Assembly: GCF_000327385.1 (NCBI RefSeq)
Contig: NW_008706795.1
Coordinates: forward strand, 461,034 to 525,033
DNA: 64,000 nucleotides
Source: Lottia gigantea
Lineage: Eukaryota > Mollusca > Gastropoda > Lottiidae
Reading direction: 5' to 3'
Shown here: positions 1 to 13,907 of the stretch, one piece after another
Layout: every line of letters begins with the position of its first letter
Numbering within the stretch: position 1 is the stretch's first letter
Position numbers and translations under genes: made by a program
The notes under the pieces: generated by a model
Databases searched by the model: none
Told to the model about the DNA's origin: nothing
The model's input: the letters and a program-made list of their open reading frames with translations, nothing else

Positions 1-79
1 GCATTCAAATTGTTAACAGAATTTGTACTGGTATATGCTAAGTTACTTTAAAAACAACTTTACAAACACAGAAACATAC

Positions 80-3000
80 CTTTCTTTACTGATGTCCATA
101 ACTGATCTTTATTGGAACATTTTTCAAAGTTTGATGGTAAACGTACATGTCCTGAACAGACATACCAAAACAATATACCAAAAGCATAAACATCTACACT
201 GTTATCATAATGTCCACTGAATAGTTCCGGTGCCATGTGTATTGGTGTTCCTGAAAGTACCAGTAGATTATAACATTTTCTTTATAGTTGAAGTTTTCCT
301 CTGGTCTTAAACTTATCCTTGTAAAATTTGGTCCAAAATAAGGTCCCCAGCACTGGCATTTTACAGATAATACATCATTTCAGTACAAAGACATTGTCTG
401 GAGCATTTGGCAGTTGTAACAAGAATTATACTATATAAGTATGATCTGACAAAGTGACTGAGTGTATAACTAAGGTGTAATGGACTGACAAAGTGACTGA
501 GTGTACAACTAGGGTGCAATGGACTGACAAAGTGACTGAATGTATTACTAGAGGGTAATGGACTGACAAAGCGACTGAGTGTATAAATAGGATGTAATGG
601 ACTGACAAAGTGACTGAGTGTATAACTAGGGTGTAATAGACTGACAAAGTGACTGAGTGTATAAATAGGATGTAATGGTCTGACAAAGTGACTGAGTGTA
701 TTACTAGGGTGTAATAGACTGACAAAGTGACTGAGTGTATAAATAGGATGTAATGGACTGACAAAGTGACTGAGTGTATAACCAGGGTGTAATAGACTGA
801 CAAAGTGATAGAGTGTATAAATAGGATGTAATGGACTGACAAATTGACTGAGTGTGAACTAGGGTGTGATGGACTGACTGTTCAATACTTACCTACAATA
901 CTACCACTCATCATAGCTTCTGGTTTACAAAAACCAAGATCTGTTATTTTACCACGGTTATGTTCATCTAACTATAAATATTATAAGATTTAACCGACAA
1001 GAGTACATTGAAAGAACCATAAGGTGTAAATTATGGTAAAAAAGAAAAAAGCAGCCAGTTTGTAAAAAGAACTTAAGTTCACAAGATCCTTTCTACCGAC
1101 CGATCCTTTGTCAAACCTATTGGCTTTGGACTTTGCTGGGTTATCCATACTTATTTACAGCTAGATTGGAATAATGAGGAAAGATTATTTATCTAGGTTA
1201 GTCTAGTCTAGGATACTAGACTTCCATATGCTGAGTGAGATTTGAGCCCCAGATCACCATTTTCTAGAGGTAACAAAAGTACAGTACTAGCTTCTTTAAT
1301 AACTACGCACATAACCTTTCAAGATAGCTTGCCAGGCAAGGTAATATACGCCCACTGGCAGCTTTGATTTTGAATAAAAATATTTAGCAGTACAGTAACA
1401 ATCACCAGTATGAAAAATTCAACCTTCAGTTATACACTTCATTTGAACTCTTTAGGGCGATACTGAATAATATTGAGTATGAGTTACTGCCCTTGTTCTT
1501 GAAAACATGTTCAATCTTTAGCTCGTGAAAACTCTAGAAGACAAATATTCAATCTTCAGCGCGAGAATCATGCCTTCTACAGTTTCTACGAGCTACAAAT
1601 TGAACTATTTTCAAGAACAAGGGCAATAACTCATATTAAATATTTTTCGATTTTATCGATTTTCAATAGGGTTCATCCTCATCAAGATTTCAGCAAGTTT
1701 TGTCAATATCCATTAAGAATTGTGACTTGTAGAGTGCTTTTTACCAAGTTTTGTCAAAATCCAGCAACAATCATGCCTTATAGTGTTTACAAGCTAAAAA
1801 TTAACACGTTTTCAAGAACAAGGGCATTAACGCATACTAAATATTTTCCAATTTTTCTGATTTTCAATAGGGTTCATCCTTGGGTGATTATGAACACTAA
1901 CATAAAGTTTAGTCAAAATCCATCAAGAATTGTGCCTTCTAGAGTGTTTACGAGCTAAAAATTGAACGTATTTTCAAGAACAAGGGCAATAACTCATACT
2001 TAATATTTTTCGATTCTTCTGATTTTGAATAGGGTTCATCCTTGGGTGATTACAAACACTCATAAATATAAACCAAATGATTTAACCTGTGTTTAACTGA
2101 GAAGCGAAGTGTAGACATAAGAAGATCGCATTGCGTGCAGGTAACATGTCTTTTTAGGTTCTGTTATATATAGTGTTCGAATGATAATTATTTCATCAAT
2201 TTGAAAGTCCGCTTAATGGGACATAAACATCTTTTCTTGAAAAAAAAATTTAAAATCTGTAATCTCTATAATATAAAAAGCATACCATACCAAGGTCATT
2301 ATTTTTGTCAAAATTTGTCCCATGAACATATTAATGATAATACGATATAATCTTGCCTGAGAGAAATCACCATGGAATACCTTGTAAGTGACAATAGTCA
2401 CTTTTTTTTAATTTTATAAGAATCAAAGGTCATATATATAAAATTTTAGAAATATTAAAACAGAACCTAAAAAATCTTGTTGTTACTCAGAGTTTCATGC
2501 TATGTGGTCTTCAGACAACTGACCTACTTTCAGAACATTTACAGAAATAGAAAGTGAAATTTCTAGTTTTGAAGGGATTATATGATTTTAGTATACTTCT
2601 AGTACTATTCTGACGGCTATTAACATATATTCAAGACTTTAATCAACCCTCAAAACTGTTAAACATAAATTGAATCACTATAAATCTTGCAATAAACATT
2701 TAAAATATCTTATATTAATGGTATCTCTAAGATAATGAAAAATGATAAATCAAACTGCCTTTAACAATTAATTCTATGTTTTTTTTTAATTCAGCAAACA
2801 AAATAGAAAAATAAGTGGAATAAAATGATATTTCAGCAAAAAATAAAAGAAAAATAAATGGAATTAAATGACAATGCAGCAAACAAAATTGAAAATTAAG
2901 TAGAATAAAATCATAAATAAACCACCATAGAATGCCCCTTTAAATAAAGTAACTTACTAGAACATTTTTAAGTTTGATGTCTCTATGGACTAATCCCTGT

Positions 3001-6000
3001 CCATGTAAAAATCGAATTCCTTCACCAACATCCATAGACACTTGTAATCTGCAATCATAGATTAAAAATCAAAACTTCATTGATTCGGATAATCCAAAAG
3101 GAATTTGATGAAATTGGATAGTTGCATAAGCCTACTCTTTTTCATTTAAGTGATCTTTGATTGGTACAACCTGTTGCCATTGTCCTTAAAACCAGAAAAG
3201 GTATTAGGAGCAAGCCAAAAACCACAATCAGGTACATTGCAATAGCCATACTTACCTACTGGTCCAGTCCAGTCCTAACTGTATAGCAGTGTAGAGATCT
3301 TTCTGTAATCTGTCCATTATCAATAGAACAGCAGGTGTGGTTCCACCTCCATACAGATAATCTATAACAGATCCTCGTAGAGCAACAATCCTTTCATGCT
3401 CCGGAATATTCCTGAAAATGGAACACAAATGATCTAATGTAGATCAGGTCTGGGGTAATTTTATTCTGTTACTGTGATCAATTGTAATCGATTTTAAGAT
3501 TCAAATTTGAATATAATCAGATTTGTATTCGAGTATTTTTTCAATTACATGTAGTGTAATTGTAATAGATTATATCCACAAAGAAGCTGTAATCATGATA
3601 ACTTTAAGAATTTTTTTTTTTTTATTTATTTATTATCAACTAACTGTTATTAAGAAAATAGGTATGTCCTAACCCTTAATGAAAGTATAAAACATACTTG
3701 TTATAGAAAAATTCCAAAGCTAAATCATTCCAATGTTTTTCATCTGGTGGTACCACTGATTTAATAGCACAAGGATGTCGTCCGGCCCACTTCTCACAAG
3801 CATATACTACACCATACTGTCCTCTACCAATCTCTCTACCCATCTGAGGCATACCTTCAATACACATAGACAAAACAGAGTAATGGCAGCTCATGACATA
3901 TATTTATCACAAAACAAGAGTACTGGAAGCTCATGACATACATCTATCACAAAACAAGAATAATGGAAGCTCATGACATACATCTATCACAAAACAGAGT
4001 AATGGAAGCTCATGATATATATTTATCACAAAACAAGAGTACTGGAAGCTCATGACATACATCTATCACAAAACAAGAATAATGGAAGCTCATGACATAC
4101 ATCTATCACAAAACAAGAATAATGGAAGCTCATGACATACATCTATCACAAAACAGAGTAATGGAAGCTCATGATATACATCTATCACAAAACAGAGTAA
4201 TGGAAGCTCATGACATATATTTATCACAAAACAAGAGTACTGGAAGCTCATGACATATATTTATCACAAAACAAGAGTACTGGAAGCTCATGACATACAT
4301 CTATCACAAAACAAGAATAATGGAAGCTCATGACATACATCTATCACAAAACAGAGTAATGGAAGCTCATGATATATATTTATCACAAAACAAGAGTACT
4401 GGAAGCTCATGACATACATCTATCACAAAACAAGAATAATGGAAGCTCATGACATACATCTATCACAAAACAGAGTAATGGAAGCTCATGATATATATTT
4501 ATCACAAAACAAGAGTAATGGAAGCTCATGACTTACATATATCACAAAACAAAAGTAAATTGTTACGGTACCTACCATGTAAAACATGATCCTTTAAAGA
4601 TGTACTTTCTAAGGCTAACTTAGACACTTTAGGAGCATGAACTTTTCTTAGTTTAATTCTTTGGTCCTCTATTTTATCTAATCTACCAGTATGGCGTTGA
4701 TCTAACTGTTTCAAGGCTGCACCAAATGATTCGTGTGATTTTTGCAGTCTGTCTTTAATTTGTCCAGCAATACTTTTAGCAAGTCTGAAAGAAAATATCA
4801 TTTAATAGGCATGTTATAACATTTATCTATTATAACTTTATAAACAATTTCTGATTTATATTCATCCAATGAGAATCATTTTAGCCAGAAAATGTTCAGG
4901 ACTGTGAAATTTAAAGGACTAAAAGCCCCAGAATATAGTGCTGGACAATAAACCTGTATTAGATAAATACCGGTATAGTAATTTATATTGTTAATAATAT
5001 CACCTGATATCGAAATATTGCTATATTATGATATATGATAGTTATCATGAAATTTAAATCAAGAAGCTGTCTAATGAAATTGTGCCATTCACCTTGCTTC
5101 ACTTAGACTATTTAACATGTCAGATGCCACCGTTTTCTTCCACTCATCATCAATTTTAGGAGGTGCATTCCATGGCATTGATCGTACTAGCTATAATGAA
5201 TAAACAATATTCAAAATATATTTAATAATTATAGTTATTTGACCAATTGTAAATTTTTTAGTTAAGCTAATAAGTAATACAAATTTATGCCTTCAACTAC
5301 ATGTGTGTCCAGAATTATCTGAATTTAAATGTTATATTAACAAATCGTTTTTTATAGCCATATAAAGAAGAGACATAAAGTGAAAGTGAAGACCCAAATG
5401 AACCTCTGAAAAGAGCGAACCATGGTCTTTAATGTATACTAAGTTTGATTGCTGTGGCATACCTCCTCCTGAGTCAGCCAATAAACTTTTCAGCCCCTCC
5501 TCGTATTTGAATGTAATTTTACCTGTTTCATTCGATCTAGTAAAACTTTAATTAAAGATGAACTAGATCTGACTGTAATTTCAACTTGATATGCTGCATT
5601 CAAAATCTGAAATAGAACAATTTAGTTACTTACATACCAGTCTAAAAGCAGAGTTAAAACTGTATGTAATGATGAAAACTTTTGAAAACTTACTTTTAGT
5701 AAATGTTATAAACAAATGTAATTAATGTAATAATGAGCGATCACTACCTCTATTGACATTATCATGACTGATTATACAATGTATAAATCTGTATACATTG
5801 GGAGAAATAATTCTTTAACAATTCTTGTTATTTTGGAAACTGGTGCATACTTCTCAGTTTTTCATCATTGACAAATTGAGTAATAATTCTACGCATAGTT
5901 TTACAAAATTATCTCAAATAAACACCATGAATCAATTGGAATCTAGATTAAAAGATGTTTATAATATTATTTACCTGTTTTAGGGCATCTGTTGTTTTAG

Positions 6001-9000
6001 CCTCTTCTGAATTTTCTCTTTCACATTCTAAACTTTCTAGACATCTTGTCAAGGTACCTGTTGGAGAATACAATTCAACAACTTCATTTGGTTTCTACAG
6101 CACAATAACACACATTCAACTTTGTTTTTAAATGCTCAATTTCTGACTCAGGACTTAAAGGATAGCCCTTTAACAGCTTCAAGTGAGTCATAAACCAAGA
6201 CCTTCACTGTCATACCATGCATGAATTCTTCCAATAGAAAAACAGCTAACACTTCAATTCAGCAATCTTTTCGATACCTCTTCAATAATAATGTACAATC
6301 TGAACAATGTTGTTACATATTGCTAATATAAAAGTTGCTATTGAAGGACATGACAATAGCAAGTTTGCCAACCCATTGAATGGGAGAACCTCATTTATTT
6401 TGTTAATACATTAAAGGGACAGATTTCCCATCCTCTTGACAAATTATACTTTAGTCTCAAAAATGGGAATTTAGCTAATCAGTAATGCTGTACGCAGCTC
6501 AACGTCGAAACTTTAGCCTTCAAATCATGTTTGAGTCTAGAATTATCAGCGTCTAAATGTTATCTCTTGAGATTGTACCATACATATAGAAAGGACATCT
6601 ATATAGAAATGGAAAGTGAAATTTCTAGTTTGGGTATTTTTGAAAGCATTATGCCATTTTTTGTACATTTCTAGTACTTTTGGAGATTAATTTATACATA
6701 TATTCAAGAGCCAAATATAAACCCCTGAAAATGGCAAACCTGTCCCTTTAAATCTTGATTGATGAAAATAAAAAAACTTACCCGTATAAGAATCTCGTAA
6801 TAAATTAACAGAACTAATGAGTTTGCCTGCTATATTATGGTTTAATTTATTTAGAACTAGCTCCTGTATCTGACCAGTACATATCTTTAACCCTTTAATA
6901 GTGTTAATTTTACCATCATCGTCTATATCAACACCTACAATATATCACATCAATATATCATATCAGTATATCACTTTGATAATTTAAATCAATATATCAC
7001 ATCAATATATCATATCAATATATCATATCAATATATCATAGCATATCAATATATCACATCATATCAATATATCACATCAATACATCATATCAATATATCA
7101 GACCAATATATCATGTCAATACATGTGTATCAGACCAATATATCGCATCAATATATCATATCAATATATTATATCAATATATCAGACCAAAATATCACAT
7201 CAATATATCATATCAATATATCACTTAGATATTTTACATCAATATATCACATCATATCAATATATCACATCATATCAATATATCACATTGTTATTTTACA
7301 TCAATATATCAGACCAATGTATCACATTGATATTTTACATCAATATTTCAATATATCATATCAATATATCATATCAATAGGGTTAGTATGATTTACAAAT
7401 GTTTACTTTTGGGGTTTTTATTTGGGTTTACTACACTCTTCTATGATCTGATGAAATTGTCATGCAATGCTATTCATATTAACTAAAATATTCAACCTAT
7501 CATTCGATCAAATGACTTCAAAAGTAATCTAGTCAACTGAAATTTGTTCATATAGTGTTAGAAACTGTTTTGTGAAAGCAAATGAAAAAGAAAACATATG
7601 GAACATCTTAAGATGTATACTAATAATCATATCAAATTAATATCAACATCGGCTGCAAATCGTCAATTCATTTAAAAAAAAGTGTAACAAGACATTCAAG
7701 GTAAAGTTAGTTTCATATAACACTTCTTGTATGGTCTATAGTTTGTATCTGGGAAATATTGTGATTCATATGAATGGTTTTTTTGGTTGAAAGCTGTTAT
7801 TATTGCATGCCTATATTTTAAGCTAAATTAGTTTTAAAAACATGTTACATGGGTGTGAGGAAAATAAAACATTTGTTCAAGTGTAACTATAATGTTATCT
7901 TTTCTGAGTCATGAATTTTTTTTCTATTAATTTATTACTTAATAATATAAAATGCAGATTTCATATTATCATAATTTTTTATTTAGTATGGTTCTCTATT
8001 CCCTATATATTTCCTTTCCCATTTGATTAAATAGACGTTATAAAACTTTAACAATTCTGTGAGCTTGTTAATTTTAGAAATTGAAGGATTATATTCCTTT
8101 GAAGCACAAAAAATGTGTTGAACCTTTCCAAGAGGCTAGTTTTATACTAGACCAAGTTTTGAAATAACCTAAATATATCATATAATGTTTAAAAATATAG
8201 GAAGAGGAAAAATACTGAAAATTAAGGAAGCTATTTCACTATATCAGACTACAATAAAGTCAAGTCTTTAAATGGCATTTAGCATTATAATATAAACACA
8301 GCTTTATTGAACAACAATCATTGGTTAAAGTTTCATGCAACGTTTCAATGTGCTTCTTATTTACCTTAGGGCAACAGAAAACATTGAAATGTTGTATAAA
8401 CTTTAACCAATGATTGTTATTGTTCCTTTAGCTGTGTCTTTATATTATATACATTAAAATTCAACAATTTTAGATGTCAATTTGACCTGAATGATGTATG
8501 CTAATTAGATGCCAGGTCATTCTGATGTCATCAAAATCTACTACTATATTTGATATAACCTAATTAACAGTTAACATCTACACTACATAGGCCAGTGACT
8601 TAACTTTTAACAGACGTGGGTGGGGTTGCTGACAACAACTTTGCTTTCTCATTGTTATAAAATAAGATTATTATGTTGTAATATTCATTATCTTCATACT
8701 GAAATACAATACCTTTTATTTCTATCTACATTCTATAATTCCAGTTCTTGAGCTATGATTAAGGTGTTTAACTCTTAATAGCTGTTTCCTAATTTCTAAT
8801 GTCTAGTTTCAATTATTATTTCTTCAATAAGTTCAAATCAAACATTAAGTCTACTAAGAATTGTGCAAAATGACAAATTATAACATCCATTTTTAAAATA
8901 TTGACAATACAGAATGAAATAATGAGGTGTTAAAGAGATTGTAAAGAGGTTTTCTAAATTTTGTATTTGTATCAGGGACACTGATAGCATCAATTTGCAA

Positions 9001-12000
9001 CATTCCAATTTTCTAGCAGACACCTGTGGTTGCTGCAATACCACTAAAACTAAGCCTTTTATGAAGTCACGATCGCAAAAGCTGTTATTGATTATGAGGA
9101 CCTTTGAGTTAATGATGTCATTAAACATTTGCAGAAAGCTATGACGTTTGATTGAAATCGGTGCTAAGAGAGTCCCTGGTACACATATAATGGTTAGAAA
9201 ACAATCTTTAAAAACACTTTAAATGAGAGAAGAATGCAGTAATAAGGTTTTGATATGGTTATAATAATTTAATATGAATTAATCTTAGATATAATTGATA
9301 AGCTTGAACTTATCAAAATCAATTGCTTAATTTTTTGGGCCTATTGGCAGTTTTGCCCTCTCATGGATCGTTTATTTCAATATGATAAATCAATTATAGT
9401 TTTTTATGGCATAATCATCTCAACTTCATGGTGGTAATTTTTTTTCACTGGACTAGGTCAAGGCAAACTGGTCATACCATATTTACACTTTCTATATAAC
9501 CTCCTTTATAAATCATACTTGAACTTTTCACTCTTGTGGTTTTCAGTTTTCTTTACAAAGGTCAGAAAAGATTGCATAACTTTTTGGCTGATAAAATTTG
9601 GAGATAATTACTTGTTTGTACTCTAATAGAAAATTTTCTTGAACATTTTACAGCCTGATACCTGACAGCATTAATTCAAGTCGCACATATATTATGTCAA
9701 AATTTCACAAAACCTCTTTCATTAAAATGTCTTAAAGAGATTGTAAAGAGTTTTTCTAAACTTTTTATCAGAGACACTGATAGCATCATAACATTATTCA
9801 GGTCTCTGACCTTTGAAGGTCTTGAAATTCCACTTAAACCAAGTTTAAGGCTCTTAGTTATTATTTTCAACTGAAGTGATTGTGAAGTTAAACATTTCTA
9901 TCATTACAAATAAAACAATTGAAACATTCCATGCAAATTAAATTTGTCCAAATGTGGTATCAATTTTTGATACATCTCATGGAGTATATGAGTGTTTTTG
10001 TTGATTAACAGGTGAATGTTTTAAACCACCAGATATCACTGTAACGTTTACTTTAAAACCTGTATCACATCTACTATCAGTTGTTGTTATCTGGTTATCG
10101 TTTATTGACCCACTATCATCAAATTAATTTCCTAATCCTTTTCATGGGGTAATATTATACAGGTCTTCAGATAAAGAATTAGGTCAGTCTAGACACTTAA
10201 AAAGGTGTACCTGAAGAGCCATTTGAATACTTTAATCAATATCCACACTTCATTTTCAGAATGTCAAAAATCAATATTTTAGCCTTATAAAAAGTCAAAT
10301 AATTCACATTTTCCTGGTGAAAAGGAAGGATTGAATATTCAAATCACAGTAATCCTTCAATTCAAATTTATTGCAATGTAAACAAATTCCTGTAACTTGT
10401 TCTTTATATCTAATAATAACTCATACTTGTTTTATATCTAATAATAACTCATACTTGTTTTATATTTCATAATAACTCATACTTGTTTTATATTTCATAA
10501 TAACTCATACTTGTTTTATATTTAATAATAACTCATACTTGTTTTATATTTCATAATAACTCATACTTGTTTTATATTTCATAATAACTCATACTTGTTT
10601 TATATTTAATAATAACTCATACTTGTTTTTATATTTGATAATAACTCATACTTGTTTTATATTTGATAATAACTCATACTTGTTTTATATTTAATAATAA
10701 CTCATACTTGTTTTTATATTTGATAATAACTCATACTTGTTTTATATTTCATAATAACTCATACTTGTTTTATATTTAATAATAACTCATACTTGTTTTT
10801 ATATTTGATAATAACTCATACTTGTTTTATATTTCATAATAACTCATACTTGTTTTATATTTAATAATAACTCATACTTGTTTTTATATTTGATAATAAC
10901 TCATACTTGTTTTTATATTCAATAATAACTCATAACTTATACTAGTTTTTATATCTAATAATAACTCATACTTGTTTTATATCTAATAATAACTCATACT
11001 TGTTTTATATTTAATAATAACTCATACTTGTTTTATATCTAATAATAACTCATACTTGTTTTATATCTAATAATAACTCATACTTGTTTTATATCTAATA
11101 ATAACTCATACTTGTTTTATATTTAATTATAACTCATACTAGTTTTTATTTTTAATAATAACTCATACTTATTCTATCTTTCACATTAATGTGTGGGCGT
11201 ATAAAAACTGACTCTTTTACTTACCAATAAAATCATATTCCATGGCTTGTTCTACTAATTCATTATGCATTGAACTTATTGTCTCTGATATCAACACTTT
11301 AACATCCTCTAACTTAGACACAGAAATCTGTAACAATGACTTATATAGTTCTTCCTCCTTTTCACGAGCGAATTCCAACTTCTTGGGTGTAATTAGTATG
11401 TCCCTCGCCATATCAAATGCTGATAGTATAAACATGTTCAAACATCTATTATGAGAATTATTTAAAACAGTAGCCGCATTGACTAGAAAACGCTTCAAAA
11501 TTTGTCTTGTAAAAGAGGAAAACTTCTGTGGAAATTTTTGAAATTGTTCGATTAATATGCTTTGCACTTCATAATAGTCTTGATTTAAATTCCGTCTAGA
11601 TAATGACTGCAAGGAGTCTGTAGAGTCTCTGGTAAGTTTGTATAAGTATCCTAGTTGTGTGAGTTGTTCCCTGGCACTATTGTGATTTGAAAGATGTGGC
11701 AGACTAGAAGATCGTCCGGACGTTTGTAATTTTGAATCTGACAACTGAAAGTTTAGACTCGAACGACCAGGTACATCAGGTGCCCCATCTGGAGGATCTG
11801 TATCAACTGTTTTAGAACCTGGAGGAGGAACTCGAACAAAGCACACAGGTTGAAAATTTGTCATTTTGGCTAAATCACTTAGTTCTTCAATATCCTGAAA
11901 TATAAAAGATAAAAGGGTGTGTTGAAGTCAACAGGTAAAACTTGGCTTTTGAATTCAAAGCTACAACTTACTCTGTATTATTTTGTGAAATACTAATTGT

Positions 12001-13907
12001 ACAATTGGGCATCTAATTAGGTCTTAAATTTTCATCTTAAGCTATCAAAGAAATCATTACAATTTTTTAAGTGTATCAGAGACACTCAAAGCTTTGGTTT
12101 GCTCCTTTCCAATATTCCGTTAGATATGGGCATTTCCAACTCTAAAAACATTTTTAAGTAAAGGATCTTGACATGTTTTCAGATAAGAAAAAGCCTACCT
12201 TGTCATGGAGTTGTTCGGTAACAAAACCGTAAATAAGTACCGGCATAACATTTTCCATACAGGCCTTAAGACATTCTTCAGCAGTTTCATCTCGAGATGG
12301 AGACATGACCAAAGTTGATCCAAATCGAAGCAAAGGATGATTCAAAGAAACTTCTAATACAGCAGAATCTTTAGCATAGTCATCTTTGTCCTTAGCATCA
12401 AGCTCTAGGTCTTGTCTTGGAATAGTCTTCCAGGGATTGTTATATGCTTCGAGATTGTCCACCAGGTCGTAATCATCAGGAAGGGCCAGACTGACAGATT
12501 GTGTTTCACCATGTTTAAATCTCACCATTCGATACTGAACACTGTTATCTAGTAATGGTAGAATTTGTAATGAAAATAGCTCATTAACAATTCGAGATTT
12601 AGCATAAGGAGTCTGTCCCACTACAACTATAGTCTGAGATTTTTCTATCACTGACAAAATTTCTGTTTCTTCTTCTTTCAGTAATTCGGCAGTAACAATT
12701 TGAGCTGAAATAAATATATAATATATAGATTTTCTGTTTTCAGATAATATAAGGTACACATTGACTAGGAGGTGAATGCAAATTAATCCCCTGAGGCTGG
12801 TCACAGCATGGCTGAAATCATGACTTGCTCAAGACTTGAATAGCCCAGGATTTAACCAACAGAAGGGGATTAAATCCCCATAGACCAGCAAGAATGTGTC
12901 TGATGAATTCATCTGACAATATCCAAATGTTAATTTCTTAGTAAAATTCCTTCATAGCCTCATCATAGGATAATAATTTAATAGGATACCAAGACTTATT
13001 CTACATGTCTTTGAATAGAACTCCCCCTAGACTGTAGGCTTCAATTTTTATTCATGTTACAAAGAAAGATATTTTTTGTTTACTTGAACATTGAAACATA
13101 TTCAATTGCCTTAATTTAAGTATTTGATTTGTGGCATTCAAGCTAACTTAACAACATTTTACAACTTTGCCAACACAAGGAATTAAAGAGTATTATTATC
13201 ATTTATTACAATTATCATTATTTCCACTCAATATAATATCTAAGTAGGCCATACAATTTATTTGTATTTTAAGCTTATTACACAAAAACATATAAAGTAC
13301 CGTATGATGTTGATTATAACAAAGCTAGAAAATATAAGCGTTTGCTTTTATCACTAAGGATCAATCTGAGATCATCACATTTACGTCGATTGATTTCCTC
13401 CTATTAGATCAAGTCTGTTATGGCATTATGGTACCGCACTTAAATAAATAACTCTCGTCTTTATCAACCTAAAAGGCAATGTTAGACTTTCAGAGTGGTA
13501 TTTTGGAGTTGAGTTTTGCATTCATACAAATATGATCAGTAAAAATGTGAGTCTGTTAACATGGCCTGTGGTCCGACACTAATGACTAAGCCTTTCTGTC
13601 AGTGTTTGTACTTAAGGCAATTGGTTTTCCAACCTTTTTAAAGAAGAAGGCTGCGCAAAATTTAATTTTCAAGTACAATTTTATCAATATCATGCTCTGG
13701 TCAAGGTATTTATCTGTTTGCCTTGTTTTGTTTACATTTGATCATTATAGGCCTAGTTGATGATTAGCGTAGTTAGCACTTACTTCCATTATATTGTCCC
13801 GAATTATTGATGTCAGCAAAACTTTTTTTAGTATCCTCCAAGATATCATAAAGGCGTTGCGAGTGTCCACAAAATCGGTGGAGTTCGCTAGCCAAAGAAT
13901 TGGTCAT
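80..13907 (-). CDS. DSTYK: DSTYK, dual serine/threonine and tyrosine protein kinase (3' end outside window)
   Basis: Thirteen exons (minus strand, 5' to 3'): 13784-13907, 12199-12704, 11225-11894, 6782-6934, 5975-6057, 5523-5606, 5093-5190, 4576-4784, 3698-3854, 3256-3411, 2958-3048, 893-971, 80-250. They join in frame to about 860 residues; the human protein is 929, so roughly one last exon is missing to the left. The N-terminal two thirds matches the DSTYK-specific region (for example [15 protein letters not shown] and [17 protein letters not shown]). The kinase domain starts near residue 645: Gly loop GRGQYGVV, Lys in CAIKSVVPP, catalytic HRDIKLKN near 768, DLG in place of DFG near 788 (also DLG in vertebrate DSTYK), then MAPELF. 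ATG 13907 is the first ATG in the exon 1 frame; upstream of it the frame opens only with GTG. Known role: a kinase linked to FGF/ERK signalling and cell death. Introns carry several minisatellites. Confidence 0.93.
426..876. repeat. 39-bp minisatellite beside DSTYK exon 12
   Basis: About eleven copies of a 39-bp unit containing GACTGACAAAGTGACTGAG, alternating between a 'TAACTAGGGTGTAAT' and a 'TAAATAGGATGTAAT' version, which suggests a 78-bp higher-order unit. The array ends about 17 bp from the exon 12 donor at 892-893. The open frame across it is a product of the repeat and is not a gene. Confidence 0.95.
1318..2060. repeat. Mollusc-type dispersed repeat with tandem core monomers
   Basis: It begins with a 'GGCAAGGTAATATACGCCCAC' type end (1335-1355) shared with the element at 39196-39880. 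It continues with degenerate monomers of about 160-200 bp containing AAGAACAAGGGCAATAACTC (near 1612, 1815 and 1975). The first monomer (1483-1625) contains an inverted partial copy. The piece lies in a DSTYK intron. I believe it belongs to the pearl/Helentron-like repeats with tandem cores found in molluscs, but that family assignment is inferred. Confidence 0.6.
2118..2520. mobile_element. Non-autonomous element with long inverted ends (MITE family B)
   Basis: The left end (about 2125-2165, ending TTTTTAGGTTCTGTTA) and the right end (about 2455-2518, ATTAAAACAGAACCTAAAAA followed by GTTTCATGCTATG) are inverted copies of each other. Right-arm fragments recur at 16318-16375, and an arm in the other orientation is at 30950-31025. 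No coding capacity is visible. It lies in DSTYK intron 11-12. Confidence 0.6.
3868..4548. repeat. 40-bp minisatellite filling DSTYK intron 8
   Basis: About 17 copies of a 39-40 bp unit (GGAAGCTCATGACATACATC followed by TATCACAAAACA). The intron runs from 3855 to 4575, so the array occupies almost all of it, leaving about 13 bp at the acceptor side and about 27 bp at the donor side. The polypyrimidine/branch region of the exon 9 acceptor must therefore lie in repeat sequence. Confidence 0.95.
6413..6755. mobile_element. Inverted-repeat element, MITE family A, uninterrupted copy
   Basis: Terminal sequence TTAAAGGGACAGATTTCCCAT at the left is matched in inverse at the right (AAATGGCAAACCTGTCCCTTTAA). 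The interior holds conserved stretches such as TCTAGAATTATC and GAAAGTGAAATTTCTAGTTT. Other copies are at 20257-20568, 54205-54370 (partial) and 50060-51345 (split by another element). Internal fragments are at 2536-2650 and 5283-5400. No open frame of note. Confidence 0.75.
6937..7380. repeat. AT-rich minisatellite at the DSTYK exon 4 acceptor
   Basis: Degenerate tandem units of CATATCAATATATCA and variants (CACATCAATATAT, GACCAATATATC). It starts within about 2 bp of the exon 4 acceptor at 6935-6936, so the sequence upstream of that acceptor is repeat. Overlapping open frames in two frames come only from the repeat. Confidence 0.9.
8278..8460. mobile_element. Hairpin MITE (family C)
   Basis: Near-perfect inverted repeat. 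The left arm carries ACACAGCTTTATTGAACAAC then CATTGGTTAAAGTTT; the right arm carries AAACTTTAACCAATGATTG then TTTAGCTGTGT. The spacer is about 30 bp. A half copy of the right arm is at 32075-32150. It would fold into a long hairpin in RNA and lies in the large DSTYK intron 3. Confidence 0.75.
8935..9805. repeat. Dispersed repeat fragments in DSTYK intron 3
   Basis: TTAAAGAGATTGTAAAGAG followed by a 'CAGRGACACTGATAGCATCA' stretch occurs at 8935-8995 and again at 9731-9790 in the same orientation. A shorter relative is at 12065-12095. I see no ends and no coding potential. The rest of 7381-10395 shows nothing recognisable. Confidence 0.5.
10398..11180. repeat. 28-bp minisatellite beside DSTYK exon 3 donor
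   Basis: About 28 copies of a 28-29 bp unit (ATAATAACTCATACTTGTTT plus TATATCTA, TATATTTCA or TATATTTGA variants). The array stops about 45 bp from the exon 3 donor at 11224-11225. Just inside, at 11190-11210, is a fragment GTGTGGGCGTATAAAAACTG, the end of the mollusc dispersed repeat also seen at 39196-39880. Confidence 0.95.

Noticed and set aside
426-842. 138-codon open frame on the minus strand
   Set aside because: It is a translation of the 39-bp minisatellite next to DSTYK exon 12. The repeated peptide follows the repeat period and has no independent support.
7113-7391. Overlapping open frames of 85-92 codons
   Set aside because: They arise from the CATATCAATATAT tandem repeat, open in two frames at once; no splice context.
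8838-9128. 96-codon minus-strand frame in DSTYK intron 3
   Set aside because: It overlaps a dispersed repeat present again at 9731, has no recognised domain and no matching splice phase.
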